Below, piece by piece: positions 33,601 through 40,846 of a stretch of DNA of 64,000 bases. The position numbers and the translations under genes were made by a program. Source of the DNA: Faecalibacterium sp. UBA1819 (GTDB lineage Bacteria > Bacillota > Clostridia > Oscillospirales > Ruminococcaceae); the NCBI GenBank assembly GCA_002315015.1, contig DCEX01000003.1, positions 3,824 to 67,823 on the forward strand, read 5' to 3'. Under the pieces are notes generated by a model. The model did not search any database and was not told the DNA's origin. It saw only the letters and a program-made list of their open reading frames with translations. Numbering within the stretch: the first letter of the stretch is position 1; each line of letters begins with the position of its first letter.

Positions 33601-34296
33601 ATGCAAACAAACGCGGATTTGCTTCATGAATTGCATGCCATGGCCGAGCCTTCCTATGCGGCGTTTGCCTCTGCGCTTGTGCCCGGCTCACTGCCGTTTT
33701 TAGGTGTTCGTCTGCCCGCGCTGAGAAAGCTGGCGGCATCGCTCACCCGAGCATATGGCAAAGAGGCTCTTTCCCTGCCCGGCTGCACCTATTTTGAAGA
33801 AGTAATGCTGCGCGGCATGATGGTCGGATGTTGCGTGAAAACACCGGCGGACTGGCCGCTTGTGGCAGAGTTTCTTCCGCATATTTCCAACTGGTCGGTA
33901 TGTGACAGCTTTTGCAGCAGTTTAAAAGCGGTTTCGCGCTATCCGCAGGAATTTTTCCCCGCCATTTATGCGCTTCGCAGCGCGTCAGAACCTTATACCG
34001 CGCGTTTTTCGCTTGTCATGATGCTGCGATATTACTTAACGGACGACTATTTTGCCCTGGTACTGTCACATATCGCGTCGTGTGAACGGGAGGAATACTA
34101 TGTGCAGATGGCGGCGGCATGGACGCTGGCCGAAGCCTATTCCAAATACCCCGAAGCGGCGCTTGAAACACTGCTGATACTGCAAAAGCGCCGCTCCCCC
34201 ATTGCAGCCATGGCGGTGCGCAAGGTGATGGAATCGAAAAAAATATCCTTGGAACAAAAAGCGCGTGTCAGCGCACAAAAGGAGGAGTTCGTATGA
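33601..34296 (+). CDS. DNA alkylation repair protein, AlkD-like HEAT-repeat glycosylase
   Basis: AlkD-type proteins remove bulky or cationic N3/N7-alkylated purines. The 231-residue all-helical product matches in length and in key segments: FLGVRLPALRKLA near the start and ISNWSVCDSFCSSLK, where the NW..D motif holds the catalytic-site Asp and Trp. ATG 33601 follows AAGGAG; an open extension upstream has no ribosome site. Its stop overlaps the next gene's start by 4 bases, so the two are co-translated. Confidence 0.85.
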   Translation: MQTNADLLHELHAMAEPSYAAFASALVPGSLPFLGVRLPALRKLAASLTRAYGKEALSLPGCTYFEEVMLRGMMVGCCVKTPADWPLVAEFLPHISNWSVCDSFCSSLKAVSRYPQEFFPAIYALRSASEPYTARFSLVMMLRYYLTDDYFALVLSHIASCEREEYYVQMAAAWTLAEAYSKYPEAALETLLILQKRRSPIAAMAVRKVMESKKISLEQKARVSAQKEEFV

Positions 34297-34595
34297 CATT
34301 CAGCGAAAAAGTGTATGAAATCGTGCGCCAAATTCCACGCGGCAAAGTTTCCACCTATGGCCGTGTCGCCGCATTGTGCGGCAACCCGCGCGCTTCCCGC
34401 ATCGTAGGGTTTGCCCTGCATCGCAACCCAAGGCCGGGCGAAATTCCCTGCCACCGTGTTGTGTTTCAGGACGGTCGGCTTTGCACGGGATTTGCATTCG
34501 GCGGCGAAGATGCACAGCGCAAGCTGTTGGAGGAAGAAAGCGTTGGCTTTTTATCCGATGGCCGCGTTGATCTTGACGCCTGCCTTTGGCCGTAA
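34293..34595 (+). CDS. Methylated-DNA--protein-cysteine methyltransferase domain protein
   Basis: The 100-residue protein equals only the C-terminal domain of Ogt/MGMT. It has the winged-helix GKVSTYGRVAALCG, the Arg finger region SRIVGFALHRNP and the acceptor-Cys motif PCHRVV (~50). Alkyltransferase-like (ATL) proteins of this size normally replace the Cys by Trp, but here Cys is kept, so transfer of O6-alkyl groups is possible. It overlaps alkD by 4 bases and is followed by a terminator. Confidence 0.87.
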   Translation: MTFSEKVYEIVRQIPRGKVSTYGRVAALCGNPRASRIVGFALHRNPRPGEIPCHRVVFQDGRLCTGFAFGGEDAQRKLLEEESVGFLSDGRVDLDACLWP

Positions 34596-34616
34596 GCTTT
34601 TCTAATGATAGATTGC

Positions 34617-34655
34617 AAAAGGGGCGAGAGAACGCGCGTTCTCTCGCCCCTTTAT
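34617..34655. terminator. Bidirectional terminator
   Basis: Long near-perfect stem AAAGGGGCGAGAGAACG/CGTTCTCTCGCCCCTTT with a two-base loop, between convergent genes. Confidence 0.85.
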
Positions 34656-34671
34656 TGTGCCCACAATGGGA

Positions 34672-36219
34672 TTATCTTGCATATTTCTGTGCAATCGTGC
34701 GCAGTGTTTCCTCGTTCGCTTCGATCCACTCATCAAAGCTCTTGCCGGATTGCTCCACCGTGCGGCCCAGCTCGACCAAAAAGGCGGGAATCTCTGCTTG
34801 CAGCATAGCGCATACCGAAGTGCCGATTGCCTCTTTGCCCAGCGCGTCACGCCCGCCCAAAAACAGCGTAAACGCCGGATGTGCCACTTTGTCAATCATT
34901 TTCACGCCGCCGACAAAGCCCATGGCGCAAGCTTGATGGGTGCCGCAGCTGGACGGACAGCCGGAAATTCCCATTTTCGGCAGTGCATTGGCCGCAATAC
35001 GAGCCTCACGCACCGCTTGGACGCACTCTGTCAACAGTGCCTGAGAATCGCGCACGCCCTGCTGACAGGTCGAAGCGCCGATACAAGCTGTGCTGCACTC
35101 AAACGGCGTTTTCGCGCTGTCCTCGGTCGCGTTCAGGACGCCGGGCACTTCCTGTGCTGTCAGATTGACAATATAAAGCCCGCCGCAGGGGTGCAAGCGC
35201 AGCTCTGCCTGTTTCAATTGGCCGATGGCGCTGTTCAAACGGCGAACCGCGTCCGGGGTGAGTACGCCGCCCACAGGGTGGTACTCCACCGCATACAGTC
35301 CATGCTGTTTTTGCGCCGTGACACGCTCCATCGGAAGCGTCAATTCTTCCTCGGAGGCTTGCGGCTGCCACTCGCAGATTTCCAGCGCTACGTCGTCACG
35401 GCCGGCGGCTTTTTCCATCGCCTTGGCAAACGCGCTGCGCAGCCCTTCCTCTCCCAAGGTATCCTGCAAGTAGCGCGTGCGGGCTTTGGCGCGGTTTTCA
35501 TAATTGCCATGCGTGCAGAACACATCAATCATGGCCTCCACAGCGCAGGCAGCATCTTTAGGCTGTACGCCCTCGGCCGCTAAAATGCCCAGCTTCGGGT
35601 TCGGCCCAAGGCCGCCCGCGCAATACACGTCAAACGTACCATCCTGACGGGCAACAAAGCCCAAATCACGGAACGTTGCATGAACTTCATCGCTTACGCC
35701 GTTGGAAAATGCGACTTTCAGCTTGCGCGGCATTTTCAGCGTCCAAATGCGCTCGACCAAATGACGGCCTACGGCCTCAGCCACGGGACGCACGTCAAAA
35801 TACTCGCCGGTTTCCAAGCCGGAAAGCGGGTTTACCATCACATTGCGCGGATGGTCACCGCCGCCGCCGCGCGTGATGATATCGCAGTCGATGGCTTTTT
35901 CCATAATGTCAGCCACGGCATCAGGTGTTAAATCATGCAGCTGAATCGTCTGGCAGGTGGTGATTTTCATGCGTTTGACGTTGTGCTCCTCCACCATATT
36001 TGCCAAAAATGCCAGCTGCTCTTTTGTTACACGTCCGCCCGGTAAGCGAAGGCGCAGCATGTTGCCGGTTTCGCCGCGCTGGGCATACGAGCCAAAGCCG
36101 CCGGAAATGCCTTTGTAAGCTTTGCGGTCAATTTCGCCCGCCGCAAAGGCGCGCGCTTTTGCGGCAAAGCCGGGAATTTCCGTGCGGAATGTTTCTTTCA
36201 GTTGGGTGTTGTCCTTCAT
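34672..36219 (-). CDS. Siroheme- and [4Fe-4S]-dependent nitrite/sulfite reductase
   Basis: Six-electron reductase of the ferredoxin-type NiR/SiR family, cytoplasmic. The 515-residue protein has the duplicated layout: two ferrodoxin-like half domains (~40-115 and ~300-370) and two reductase domains. The cluster/siroheme Cys set is C-x5-C (CIGASTC) and C-x3-C (CPSSC). Substrate-side basic residues appear in LRLPGGRV and TTCQTIQLHDL. ATG 36219 follows AAAGGAG; a 60-codon open extension upstream lacks a ribosome site and overlaps yggS. No siroheme, sulfate or nitrate genes are adjacent, so nitrite versus sulfite is undecided. Confidence 0.88.
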   Translation of the reverse strand: MKDNTQLKETFRTEIPGFAAKARAFAAGEIDRKAYKGISGGFGSYAQRGETGNMLRLRLPGGRVTKEQLAFLANMVEEHNVKRMKITTCQTIQLHDLTPDAVADIMEKAIDCDIITRGGGGDHPRNVMVNPLSGLETGEYFDVRPVAEAVGRHLVERIWTLKMPRKLKVAFSNGVSDEVHATFRDLGFVARQDGTFDVYCAGGLGPNPKLGILAAEGVQPKDAACAVEAMIDVFCTHGNYENRAKARTRYLQDTLGEEGLRSAFAKAMEKAAGRDDVALEICEWQPQASEEELTLPMERVTAQKQHGLYAVEYHPVGGVLTPDAVRRLNSAIGQLKQAELRLHPCGGLYIVNLTAQEVPGVLNATEDSAKTPFECSTACIGASTCQQGVRDSQALLTECVQAVREARIAANALPKMGISGCPSSCGTHQACAMGFVGGVKMIDKVAHPAFTLFLGGRDALGKEAIGTSVCAMLQAEIPAFLVELGRTVEQSGKSFDEWIEANEETLRTIAQKYAR

Positions 36220-36237
36220 AACGAACTCCTTTGTGAT

Positions 36238-36280
36238 GAAGGCGTTCCCGAACAGCAATATTTGCTTTTCAGAACGCTTC
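36238..36280 (-). other. Stem-loop in the leader between yggS and the reductase gene
   Basis: Imperfect GAAG(G)CGTTC/GAACGCTTC arms with an inner AGCAA/TTGCT pairing, ending 19 bases before the reductase start. No T-run follows. It may affect translation or processing. Confidence 0.45.
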
Positions 36281-36358
36281 TGGTAAACCCGAAAACGCGG
36301 CTTTTTCCGCTTTTTCAGGACGGGTGATAGGTTCAAAACCAGTGCGCTTGCCGCATCG

Positions 36359-37081
36359 TCAGGGATAAGAGCGCGCACCAAAGATAGCGGTGCCGACACG
36401 CACTATGTTTGCACCTTCTAAAATCGCATTTTCAAAATCGCCGCTCATGCCCATGGACAGCCACTTCATGCAAGCGTTTTCACCGCATTCCGGGGCAAGG
36501 CGTTCCCAGCAGCGGCGCACGGCCGCAAGGTCTTTTCGGTTTTCGTCTTGCGTATCACGAACCGGGGGAATGGCCATCAGCCCCTCCACCCGGACATGGG
36601 AAAGGCGCTGAGCGACCTCCAGCGCGGCAGACAAATCCTGTGCAGCAAAACCGCTTTTGCTTTCCTCGCTGCCAATATTCACCTCGAGCAAAATAGGCTG
36701 ACACAAATCTTTCAGGGCTGCTTGCTTGTCCACTGCTTCCAGTAAACGAAGCGAACCGACCGACTGAATGAGCGACACCGCCCCCACAACCTGACGCACT
36801 TTATTCGTTTGCAGATGGCCGATAAAATGCACCGGCTTATCGCCGTAAGCGTTTTGCTCCAGCTTTTGCACGAGCTCCTGCACGCGGTTTTCACCAAAAA
36901 GATCCAATTGGAGCAAAGACGCGGCACGCACGGTTTCGGCGCTTTGCATTTTACTGGCGGCACACAGCAAAATTTCCTGTGGTGAGCGGCCTGCTGCTCG
37001 GGCTGCCGCTGTCATTTTTTCTCGAATCGCGGCAATCCGTTCTTCCATGGTATCCGATATTTGATTCTTTTGTTCTGTCAT
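36359..37081 (-). CDS. yggS: YggS family PLP-binding protein (PLP homeostasis)
   Basis: Fold-type III alanine-racemase-like protein that buffers pyridoxal phosphate and amino-acid pools but has no known catalytic turnover. The 240-residue product has the PLP Lys in CAASKMQSAE (~44), FGENRVQEL, HFIGHLQTNK, LEVNIGSEESKSGF, and the C-terminal LSMGMSGDFE and VRVGTAIFG phosphate-binding loops. The ribosome site (GCGGGGC) is weak and the start is uncertain by a few codons. In Clostridia it usually lies near cell-division genes; here it precedes a reductase gene. Confidence 0.92.
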   Translation of the reverse strand: MTEQKNQISDTMEERIAAIREKMTAAARAAGRSPQEILLCAASKMQSAETVRAASLLQLDLFGENRVQELVQKLEQNAYGDKPVHFIGHLQTNKVRQVVGAVSLIQSVGSLRLLEAVDKQAALKDLCQPILLEVNIGSEESKSGFAAQDLSAALEVAQRLSHVRVEGLMAIPPVRDTQDENRKDLAAVRRCWERLAPECGENACMKWLSMGMSGDFENAILEGANIVRVGTAIFGARSYP

Positions 37082-37186
37082 GGCTGTGCCCCGCTTTCAC
37101 GTTTCTATCTGTTACAGTATAGCACATGCATCTAACAAAAAACAAATCAGATTTGTAAAATTTATCCGCTTTTCTTGAACCGAGGC

Positions 37187-37215
37187 AAGACAAACTTTTT
37201 ATTTTATGCTATAAT
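37187..37215 (+). promoter_or_regulatory. Possible coaD promoter
   Basis: AAGACA, a 17-base spacer and consensus TATAAT, about 125 bases before the coaD start. The -10 element is strong, the -35 is partial. Confidence 0.45.
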
Positions 37216-37339
37216 GGCCGAGAAGCGGCGATACAAATTTGACAGTCTTTCTGATTGTTTCTTTTCAGCGCAGCGAGTAACGGCATTTACTTTATTGTGC
37301 CAAACGCAAACCAGCCGCAGCAAGGAGTTTGAAGGAAGT

Positions 37340-37837
37340 ATGAAACAACGCATTGCCCTGTGTCCGGGCAGTTTTGACCCCATTACGAATGGTCATTTGG
37401 ACATTATCCGGCGCGCTTCGTGCCTGTTTGACGAGGTCGTTGTGCTGGTGATGATCAATTTTTCCAAAACCAATACCGCGTTCAGTGTGGCGGAACGAGT
37501 GGATATGGCACGCCGTGCAACGGCAGATTTTCCCAATGTGCGTGTGGACAGCTACGACGGCCTTCTGGCAGATTATGCCCGTCATGTGGGGGCGTGCAGC
37601 GTGGTAAAAGGTCTGCGTGCAGTGTCCGATTTTGAATATGAATTCCAAATGGCGCTCACCAATAAAAAATTATACCCGGAATTGGAAACCCTGTTTTTGA
37701 CCACCGGGCTGCAATATATGTATCTTTCTTCGTCCATTGTGCGGCAGGTGGCCGCGCTGGGCGGCGATATTTCCGAATTTGTGTGCCCGGAAATTCAGCA
37801 GGAAATTTTGCAGCGGCTTTATCAGCCCAAGCCGTAA
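37340..37837 (+). CDS. coaD: Phosphopantetheine adenylyltransferase
   Basis: Fourth step of coenzyme A synthesis: 4'-phosphopantetheine and ATP give dephospho-CoA. The 165-residue protein is full length and has GSFDPITNGHLDII (~9-22) with the TxGH nucleotidyl-transfer motif, VVKGLRAVSDFEYE, and YLSSSIVRQVA. ATG 37340 follows GAAGGAAG; the open frame extends 55 codons upstream without a ribosome site. It is often next to rsmD in Firmicutes; here rsmD is 7 kb away. Confidence 0.96.
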   Translation: MKQRIALCPGSFDPITNGHLDIIRRASCLFDEVVVLVMINFSKTNTAFSVAERVDMARRATADFPNVRVDSYDGLLADYARHVGACSVVKGLRAVSDFEYEFQMALTNKKLYPELETLFLTTGLQYMYLSSSIVRQVAALGGDISEFVCPEIQQEILQRLYQPKP

Positions 37838-37875
37838 GTGCCGCATAGCGAGGCGCAATTTTTTATGAAAAAGCC

Positions 37876-37904
37876 TTGACATCCGCAGCTTCTTTCGATA
37901 TAAT
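37876..37904 (+). promoter_or_regulatory. Consensus promoter of tRNA-Gly
   Basis: Perfect TTGACA and TATAAT with a 17-base spacer, 20 bases before the tRNA 5' end. Confidence 0.92.
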
Positions 37905-37924
37905 AGCTATTGTCGATTTGATAT

Positions 37925-37998
37925 GCGGATGTAGTTTAGTGGTAGAACTCCAGCCTTCCAAGCTGGTCGTGTGGGTTCGATTCCCATCATCCGCTCCA
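37925..37998 (+). tRNA. tRNA-Gly (anticodon TCC)
   Basis: Complete cloverleaf of 74 bases: acceptor GCGGATG/CATCCGC, D arm with TAGTGGTAGA, anticodon loop CTTCCAA, TTCGATT loop, discriminator T and an encoded CCA end. It reads glycine GGA (and by wobble GGG) codons. Confidence 0.95.
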
Positions 37999-38002
37999 TA
38001 TT

Positions 38003-38030
38003 CCGCAGGCAGTTTGCCTGCGGTTTTTTT
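38003..38030 (+). terminator. Terminator of tRNA-Gly
   Basis: Nine-base arms CCGCAGGCA/TGCCTGCGG with a three-base loop and seven T, five bases after the tRNA end. Confidence 0.9.
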
Positions 38031-38109
38031 ATTTTATTTTTTCTCTGGCAGGGCGTTTGAACTGTTAAAAAAGCGCCGCAAAACCAATGATAAAAAGGGG
38101 ATTTTTCGC

Positions 38110-39609
38110 TTGTTTTATCCCGATGATTCCGCTTTATGCGAAGCATTGCAGCGCTATTTCGGGCATTCGTCCTTTCGCCCTGGGCAGCTGGATATTGTTC
38201 GCGCACTGACGGCCGGGCGTGACGTGCTGGCCGTCATGCCCACTGGGGCAGGAAAATCCATTTGCTATCAGCTGCCTGCTTTGCTGCGGGATGGCGTCTG
38301 CCTTGTAGTTTCGCCGTTGATTGCGCTGATGCAAGACCAAGTACAACGCTTAATTCAAAATGGAGTGCGTGCCGCCTATATCAACAGCGCCCTCACGGAA
38401 AACCAGTGCCGCAAAGCGCTGCAAAATGCGGCGCAGGGCATGTACCGCATTGTATACGCTGCGCCTGAGCGCCTGATGACGCCCAGCTTTTTGCACTTTG
38501 CGACCAGTGTGCCGATTTCCCTTGTCTGCATTGACGAAGCACACTGCATTTCCCATTGGGGGCCGGATTTTCGCCCGGGATATCAGCGTATTGCTGAATT
38601 TTTATCGCTTTTGCCGCAGCGTCCGCCGGTGGGTGCTTTTACGGCTACCGCCACGCCGCGTGTGCGTGAGGACATTTTGCAGTCATTACAGCTTTGCCAG
38701 CCGCTTGTTACCACCAGCGGGTTTGACCGCCCCAACCTCTTTTTTGAGGTGCATCAATACAGCCGGGAAGAAAAACTGCAAGCACTCAAGCTGTATCTCT
38801 CGCAAAAAAGCAGTGCCAGCGGCATCGTTTACTGCTCTACACGAAAGGCGGTGGACGAACTTTGGATGCTGTTGACGGCAGAGGGCTATCGCGCTGCCCG
38901 TTACCACGCGGGGTTGTCGCTTTCCGAACGGCAAACGGCACAGAAGGGCTTTTTGTGCGGACAAGCCTCCCTGATGATTGCCACCAATGCATTTGGCATG
39001 GGTGTGGATAAGCCGGATGTGCGCTTTGTGATTCACTACAACCTGCCGCTGGATTTGGAAAGCTACTATCAAGAGGCCGGGCGTGCCGGACGCGACGGGC
39101 TGCCCGCTGAATGCATTTTATTTTACACACAGAGCGATGTGCGCACCAACCATTTTTTAATTGAAAACAGCGGCGCAGAAACTGCACAGCAGGACGCGCA
39201 AAAAAAGCGTCTTTCCGACATGATACAATTTTGCTTTACACAAAGCTGTTTGCGCCGCACGCTTCTGCGCTATTTCGGTGAAGCATATGGCCGCTCCTGC
39301 GAGCATTGCGGCAGCTGCGCCCCGCGCGCACAGCGGGCCTCGCTGAGCCGGATGCTGGCCAAAGAAACGCGCCAAAAAAGCCCGGCGGTTGACTCACGGC
39401 TTTGGTGCGAGCTGGACCGCACCCGCAAACTTCTGGCACGTCGGGAAAGCCGCCCGGCATTTGCCATCGCAAGCGACGCAGTGCTGACACAGCTTTGTTT
39501 GCAGCGCCCCTCCTGTATGCGCGAGCTATACCGCATTCCCGGTATGACACAGACCAAGGCGGAGGCATACGGCAAAGATTTTTTAAAAGTGATTGCCGCA
39601 TTTTCCTAA
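38110..39609 (+). CDS. recQ: RecQ-family ATP-dependent DNA helicase, short form
   Basis: 3'-5' helicase for repair and recombination. The 499-residue protein has all SF2 motifs: FRPGQ, MPTGAGKS (motif I), CIDEAHCISHWG (motif II), AFTATATP (III), YCSTRKAVDEL (IV), ATNAFGMGVDKPD (V), YYQEAGRAGRDG (VI); then a zinc site (CLRRTLLRYFGE...CEHCGSC). A ~70-residue HRDC-like end follows directly; the winged-helix part of full RecQ (about 600 residues) seems missing. I chose TTG 38110, 9 bases after AAAAGGGG; the open frame continues upstream through the tRNA-Gly gene, which cannot be coding. Confidence 0.9.
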   Translation: MFYPDDSALCEALQRYFGHSSFRPGQLDIVRALTAGRDVLAVMPTGAGKSICYQLPALLRDGVCLVVSPLIALMQDQVQRLIQNGVRAAYINSALTENQCRKALQNAAQGMYRIVYAAPERLMTPSFLHFATSVPISLVCIDEAHCISHWGPDFRPGYQRIAEFLSLLPQRPPVGAFTATATPRVREDILQSLQLCQPLVTTSGFDRPNLFFEVHQYSREEKLQALKLYLSQKSSASGIVYCSTRKAVDELWMLLTAEGYRAARYHAGLSLSERQTAQKGFLCGQASLMIATNAFGMGVDKPDVRFVIHYNLPLDLESYYQEAGRAGRDGLPAECILFYTQSDVRTNHFLIENSGAETAQQDAQKKRLSDMIQFCFTQSCLRRTLLRYFGEAYGRSCEHCGSCAPRAQRASLSRMLAKETRQKSPAVDSRLWCELDRTRKLLARRESRPAFAIASDAVLTQLCLQRPSCMRELYRIPGMTQTKAEAYGKDFLKVIAAFS

Positions 39610-39619
39610 AAGCAACCAA

Positions 39620-39672
39620 AAGAGGGTTCGTTTCCACTAAGCCAAAAGCGATGTCGGAAACGAACCCTTCTT
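39620..39672. terminator. Bidirectional terminator between recQ and the small membrane-protein gene
   Basis: Thirteen-base perfect arms AGGGTTCGTTTCC/GGAAACGAACCCT with a loop of about 20 bases, directly after the recQ stop. Confidence 0.75.
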
Positions 39673-39703
39673 GATTTTGATATTATTTGAAAAACGGTCA
39701 AAG

Positions 39704-39922
39704 TTATGCGGCAAAATACCCCATCCAGTGAAAGTACCACAGTGCCGCTGCGGTGCCGCCCACTGCCACAAGCAAGCAAAGCAAAAGAAGCTTGCCCACT
39801 TGGCCTTGTGTCATCACGGGGTCATCGCTCGGCTCATCCTCCGTTTGCTGCGGCGCTGTTTCGTCTTGCGGCTGCTCGAAAACGGGCTGCTCTTGTAAGT
39901 CGCAGGCCTCACGCTCGTCCAT
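39704..39922 (-). CDS. Small single-pass membrane protein, unknown function
   Basis: A 72-residue product with an acidic Gln/Glu/Asp/Pro-rich first half (~1-40) and one membrane segment (LLLLCLLVAVGGTAAALWYF, ~44-63). It has a good ribosome site (AAGGGGGAG) 6 bases before ATG and sits between a terminator and the tRNA-Pro gene, with no other gene on either strand. I do not recognise a family. The topology would place the acidic end in the cytoplasm. Confidence 0.6.
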   Translation of the reverse strand: MDEREACDLQEQPVFEQPQDETAPQQTEDEPSDDPVMTQGQVGKLLLLCLLVAVGGTAAALWYFHWMGYFAA

Positions 39923-39947
39923 GTCGGCTCCCCCTTTGCAAAAAACG

Positions 39948-39993
39948 GTAAAAAAGCAGAAGAGCCGCGAACACCATACAGCGTTCGTGGCTC
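39948..39993 (-). terminator. Terminator of tRNA-Pro
   Basis: AGAGCC..GAAC/GTTC..GGCTCT stem with one internal mismatch region, followed on the minus strand by TCTGCTTTTTT, six bases after the tRNA end. Confidence 0.75.
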
Positions 39994-39998
39994 TCCAC

Positions 39999-40074
39999 TG
40001 GTCGGAGTGAGGAGAGTTGAACTCCTGGCCTCTTGGTCCCGAACCAAGCGCGCTACCATCTGCGCTACACCCCG
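39999..40074 (-). tRNA. tRNA-Pro (anticodon CGG)
   Basis: Complete cloverleaf on the minus strand, 76 bases with CCA encoded: acceptor CGGGGTG/CACTCCG (one G-U), D loop with GATGGTAGC, anticodon stem CTTGG/CCAAG around TTCGGGA, T loop TTCAACT and discriminator A. It decodes CCG. It lies downstream of tRNA-Gln. Confidence 0.93.
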
Positions 40075-40104
40075 AAAGAAAACGGCAGCTGTTGTGCTGC
40101 CGTT
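40075..40104 (-). terminator. Hairpin between tRNA-Gln and tRNA-Pro, terminator-like
   Basis: AACGGCAG/CTGCCGTT stem with an eight-base loop and TTTCTTT after it on the minus strand. Its first base overlaps the last base of the tRNA-Gln CCA end. Partial read-through must reach tRNA-Pro unless that gene has its own promoter, which I do not see. Confidence 0.6.
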
Positions 40105-40177
40105 GGTTGCGGAAGAAGGATTCGAACCCTCACAATACGAGTCAGAGTCGCAGGTGCTACCATTACACAATTCCGCA
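40104..40177 (-). tRNA. tRNA-Gln (anticodon CTG)
   Basis: Complete cloverleaf on the minus strand, 74 bases with CCA: acceptor TGCGGAA/TTCCGCA, D arm GTGT/GCAC, anticodon stem TGCGA/TCGTA around CTCTGAC, T stem GAGGG/CCTTC with loop TTCGAAT. It decodes CAG. Confidence 0.93.
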
Positions 40178-40210
40178 TCAAGCACTTTGCTATCGCCTCA
40201 GTGCTTTATC

Positions 40211-40239
40211 ATTATATCTAACAATTCGCGGAATGTCAA
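40211..40239 (-). promoter_or_regulatory. Consensus promoter of tRNA-Gln (and probably tRNA-Pro)
   Basis: Perfect TTGACA and TATAAT with a 17-base spacer on the minus strand, 33 bases before the tRNA 5' end. Confidence 0.92.
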
Positions 40240-40333
40240 CCCTTTTTTCAAATTTATTTTAAAAAATTTTTTGACCGCTTTTTTGCTGCATTCCATCGGG
40301 TTGATTGGTTGTGTGCAGATAGAAGCTGTATCG

Positions 40334-40362
40334 TTGACAAATGCAATCATAAAGCATATAAT
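40334..40362 (+). promoter_or_regulatory. Consensus promoter of the marR-FUSC operon
   Basis: Perfect TTGACA and TATAAT with a 17-base spacer. Such a strong promoter is likely held down by a repressor; see the overlapping dyad. Confidence 0.9.
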
Positions 40363-40380
40363 TAACAACGTTAACTATAT
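40356..40380. promoter_or_regulatory. Probable MarR operator over the -10 element and start site
   Basis: Eleven-base arms ATATAATTAAC and GTTAACTATAT with one mismatch and a three-base centre. It covers the -10 hexamer and the expected transcription start, 20 bases before the marR start codon. MarR proteins bind such dyads to repress themselves. Confidence 0.65.
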
Positions 40381-40399
40381 AAACAGGAGACCTACTCAC

Positions 40400-40846
40400 A
40401 TGGACTGGACAGACATGGTACATTATCAGCAGCAGATGCAAAAGGTGATGCGCTCCCTGCTCCCTGCGCAGAAATCGACACTCACCGTCAGTGAGTGCGA
40501 GATTTTAGCCCATTTATATTTGCAGCCCGAGCAAAACACCCCTATTTTGCTCAGTCAGGGCACCGGCATGAAAAAAGAGGCTGTCAGCCGCTGCCTCAAG
40601 TCGCTTGACGAAAAAGGCTGCATCCAAAAACAGCGGCACACCACAGACGAACGAAGCTACCAACTCTTTATGACGCCAACGGGCCTTGCCGAACTGAAAA
40701 AAGGGTACGAAAGTATTTTGCAGCCGTTTTATGACTTATGGCGCAGCTGCGGCACAGATTTTGAAGCATTTTTATGCTATGCCGATAAGATTGCGGCACA
40801 TCTTGAGAAAGGAAAGGAAAATAGCCGTGACGACGAAATTTTATGA
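40400..40846 (+). CDS. MarR family transcriptional regulator
   Basis: The 148-residue protein has the MarR winged helix: LTVSECEILAHLYL (helix 2-3), TGMKKEAVSRCLKSLDEKG (recognition helix region, ~55-75), and the wing with TTDERSYQLFMTPTG. N- and C-terminal helices form the dimer interface. ATG follows AGGAG. The exporter-like gene starts 20 bases before its stop, so the two are co-transcribed; repression of the exporter, relieved by a small phenolic or similar ligand, is the usual arrangement and is inferred. Confidence 0.9.
   Translation: MDWTDMVHYQQQMQKVMRSLLPAQKSTLTVSECEILAHLYLQPEQNTPILLSQGTGMKKEAVSRCLKSLDEKGCIQKQRHTTDERSYQLFMTPTGLAELKKGYESILQPFYDLWRSCGTDFEAFLCYADKIAAHLEKGKENSRDDEIL

Noticed and set aside
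34672-36399. A 60-residue N-terminal extension of the siroheme reductase
   Set aside because: It overlaps the end of yggS and lacks a ribosome site, while the inner ATG has AAAGGAG at good spacing.
37876-38109. Upstream part of the recQ open frame
   Set aside because: It includes the tRNA-Gly promoter, the tRNA and its terminator, which excludes a coding role.
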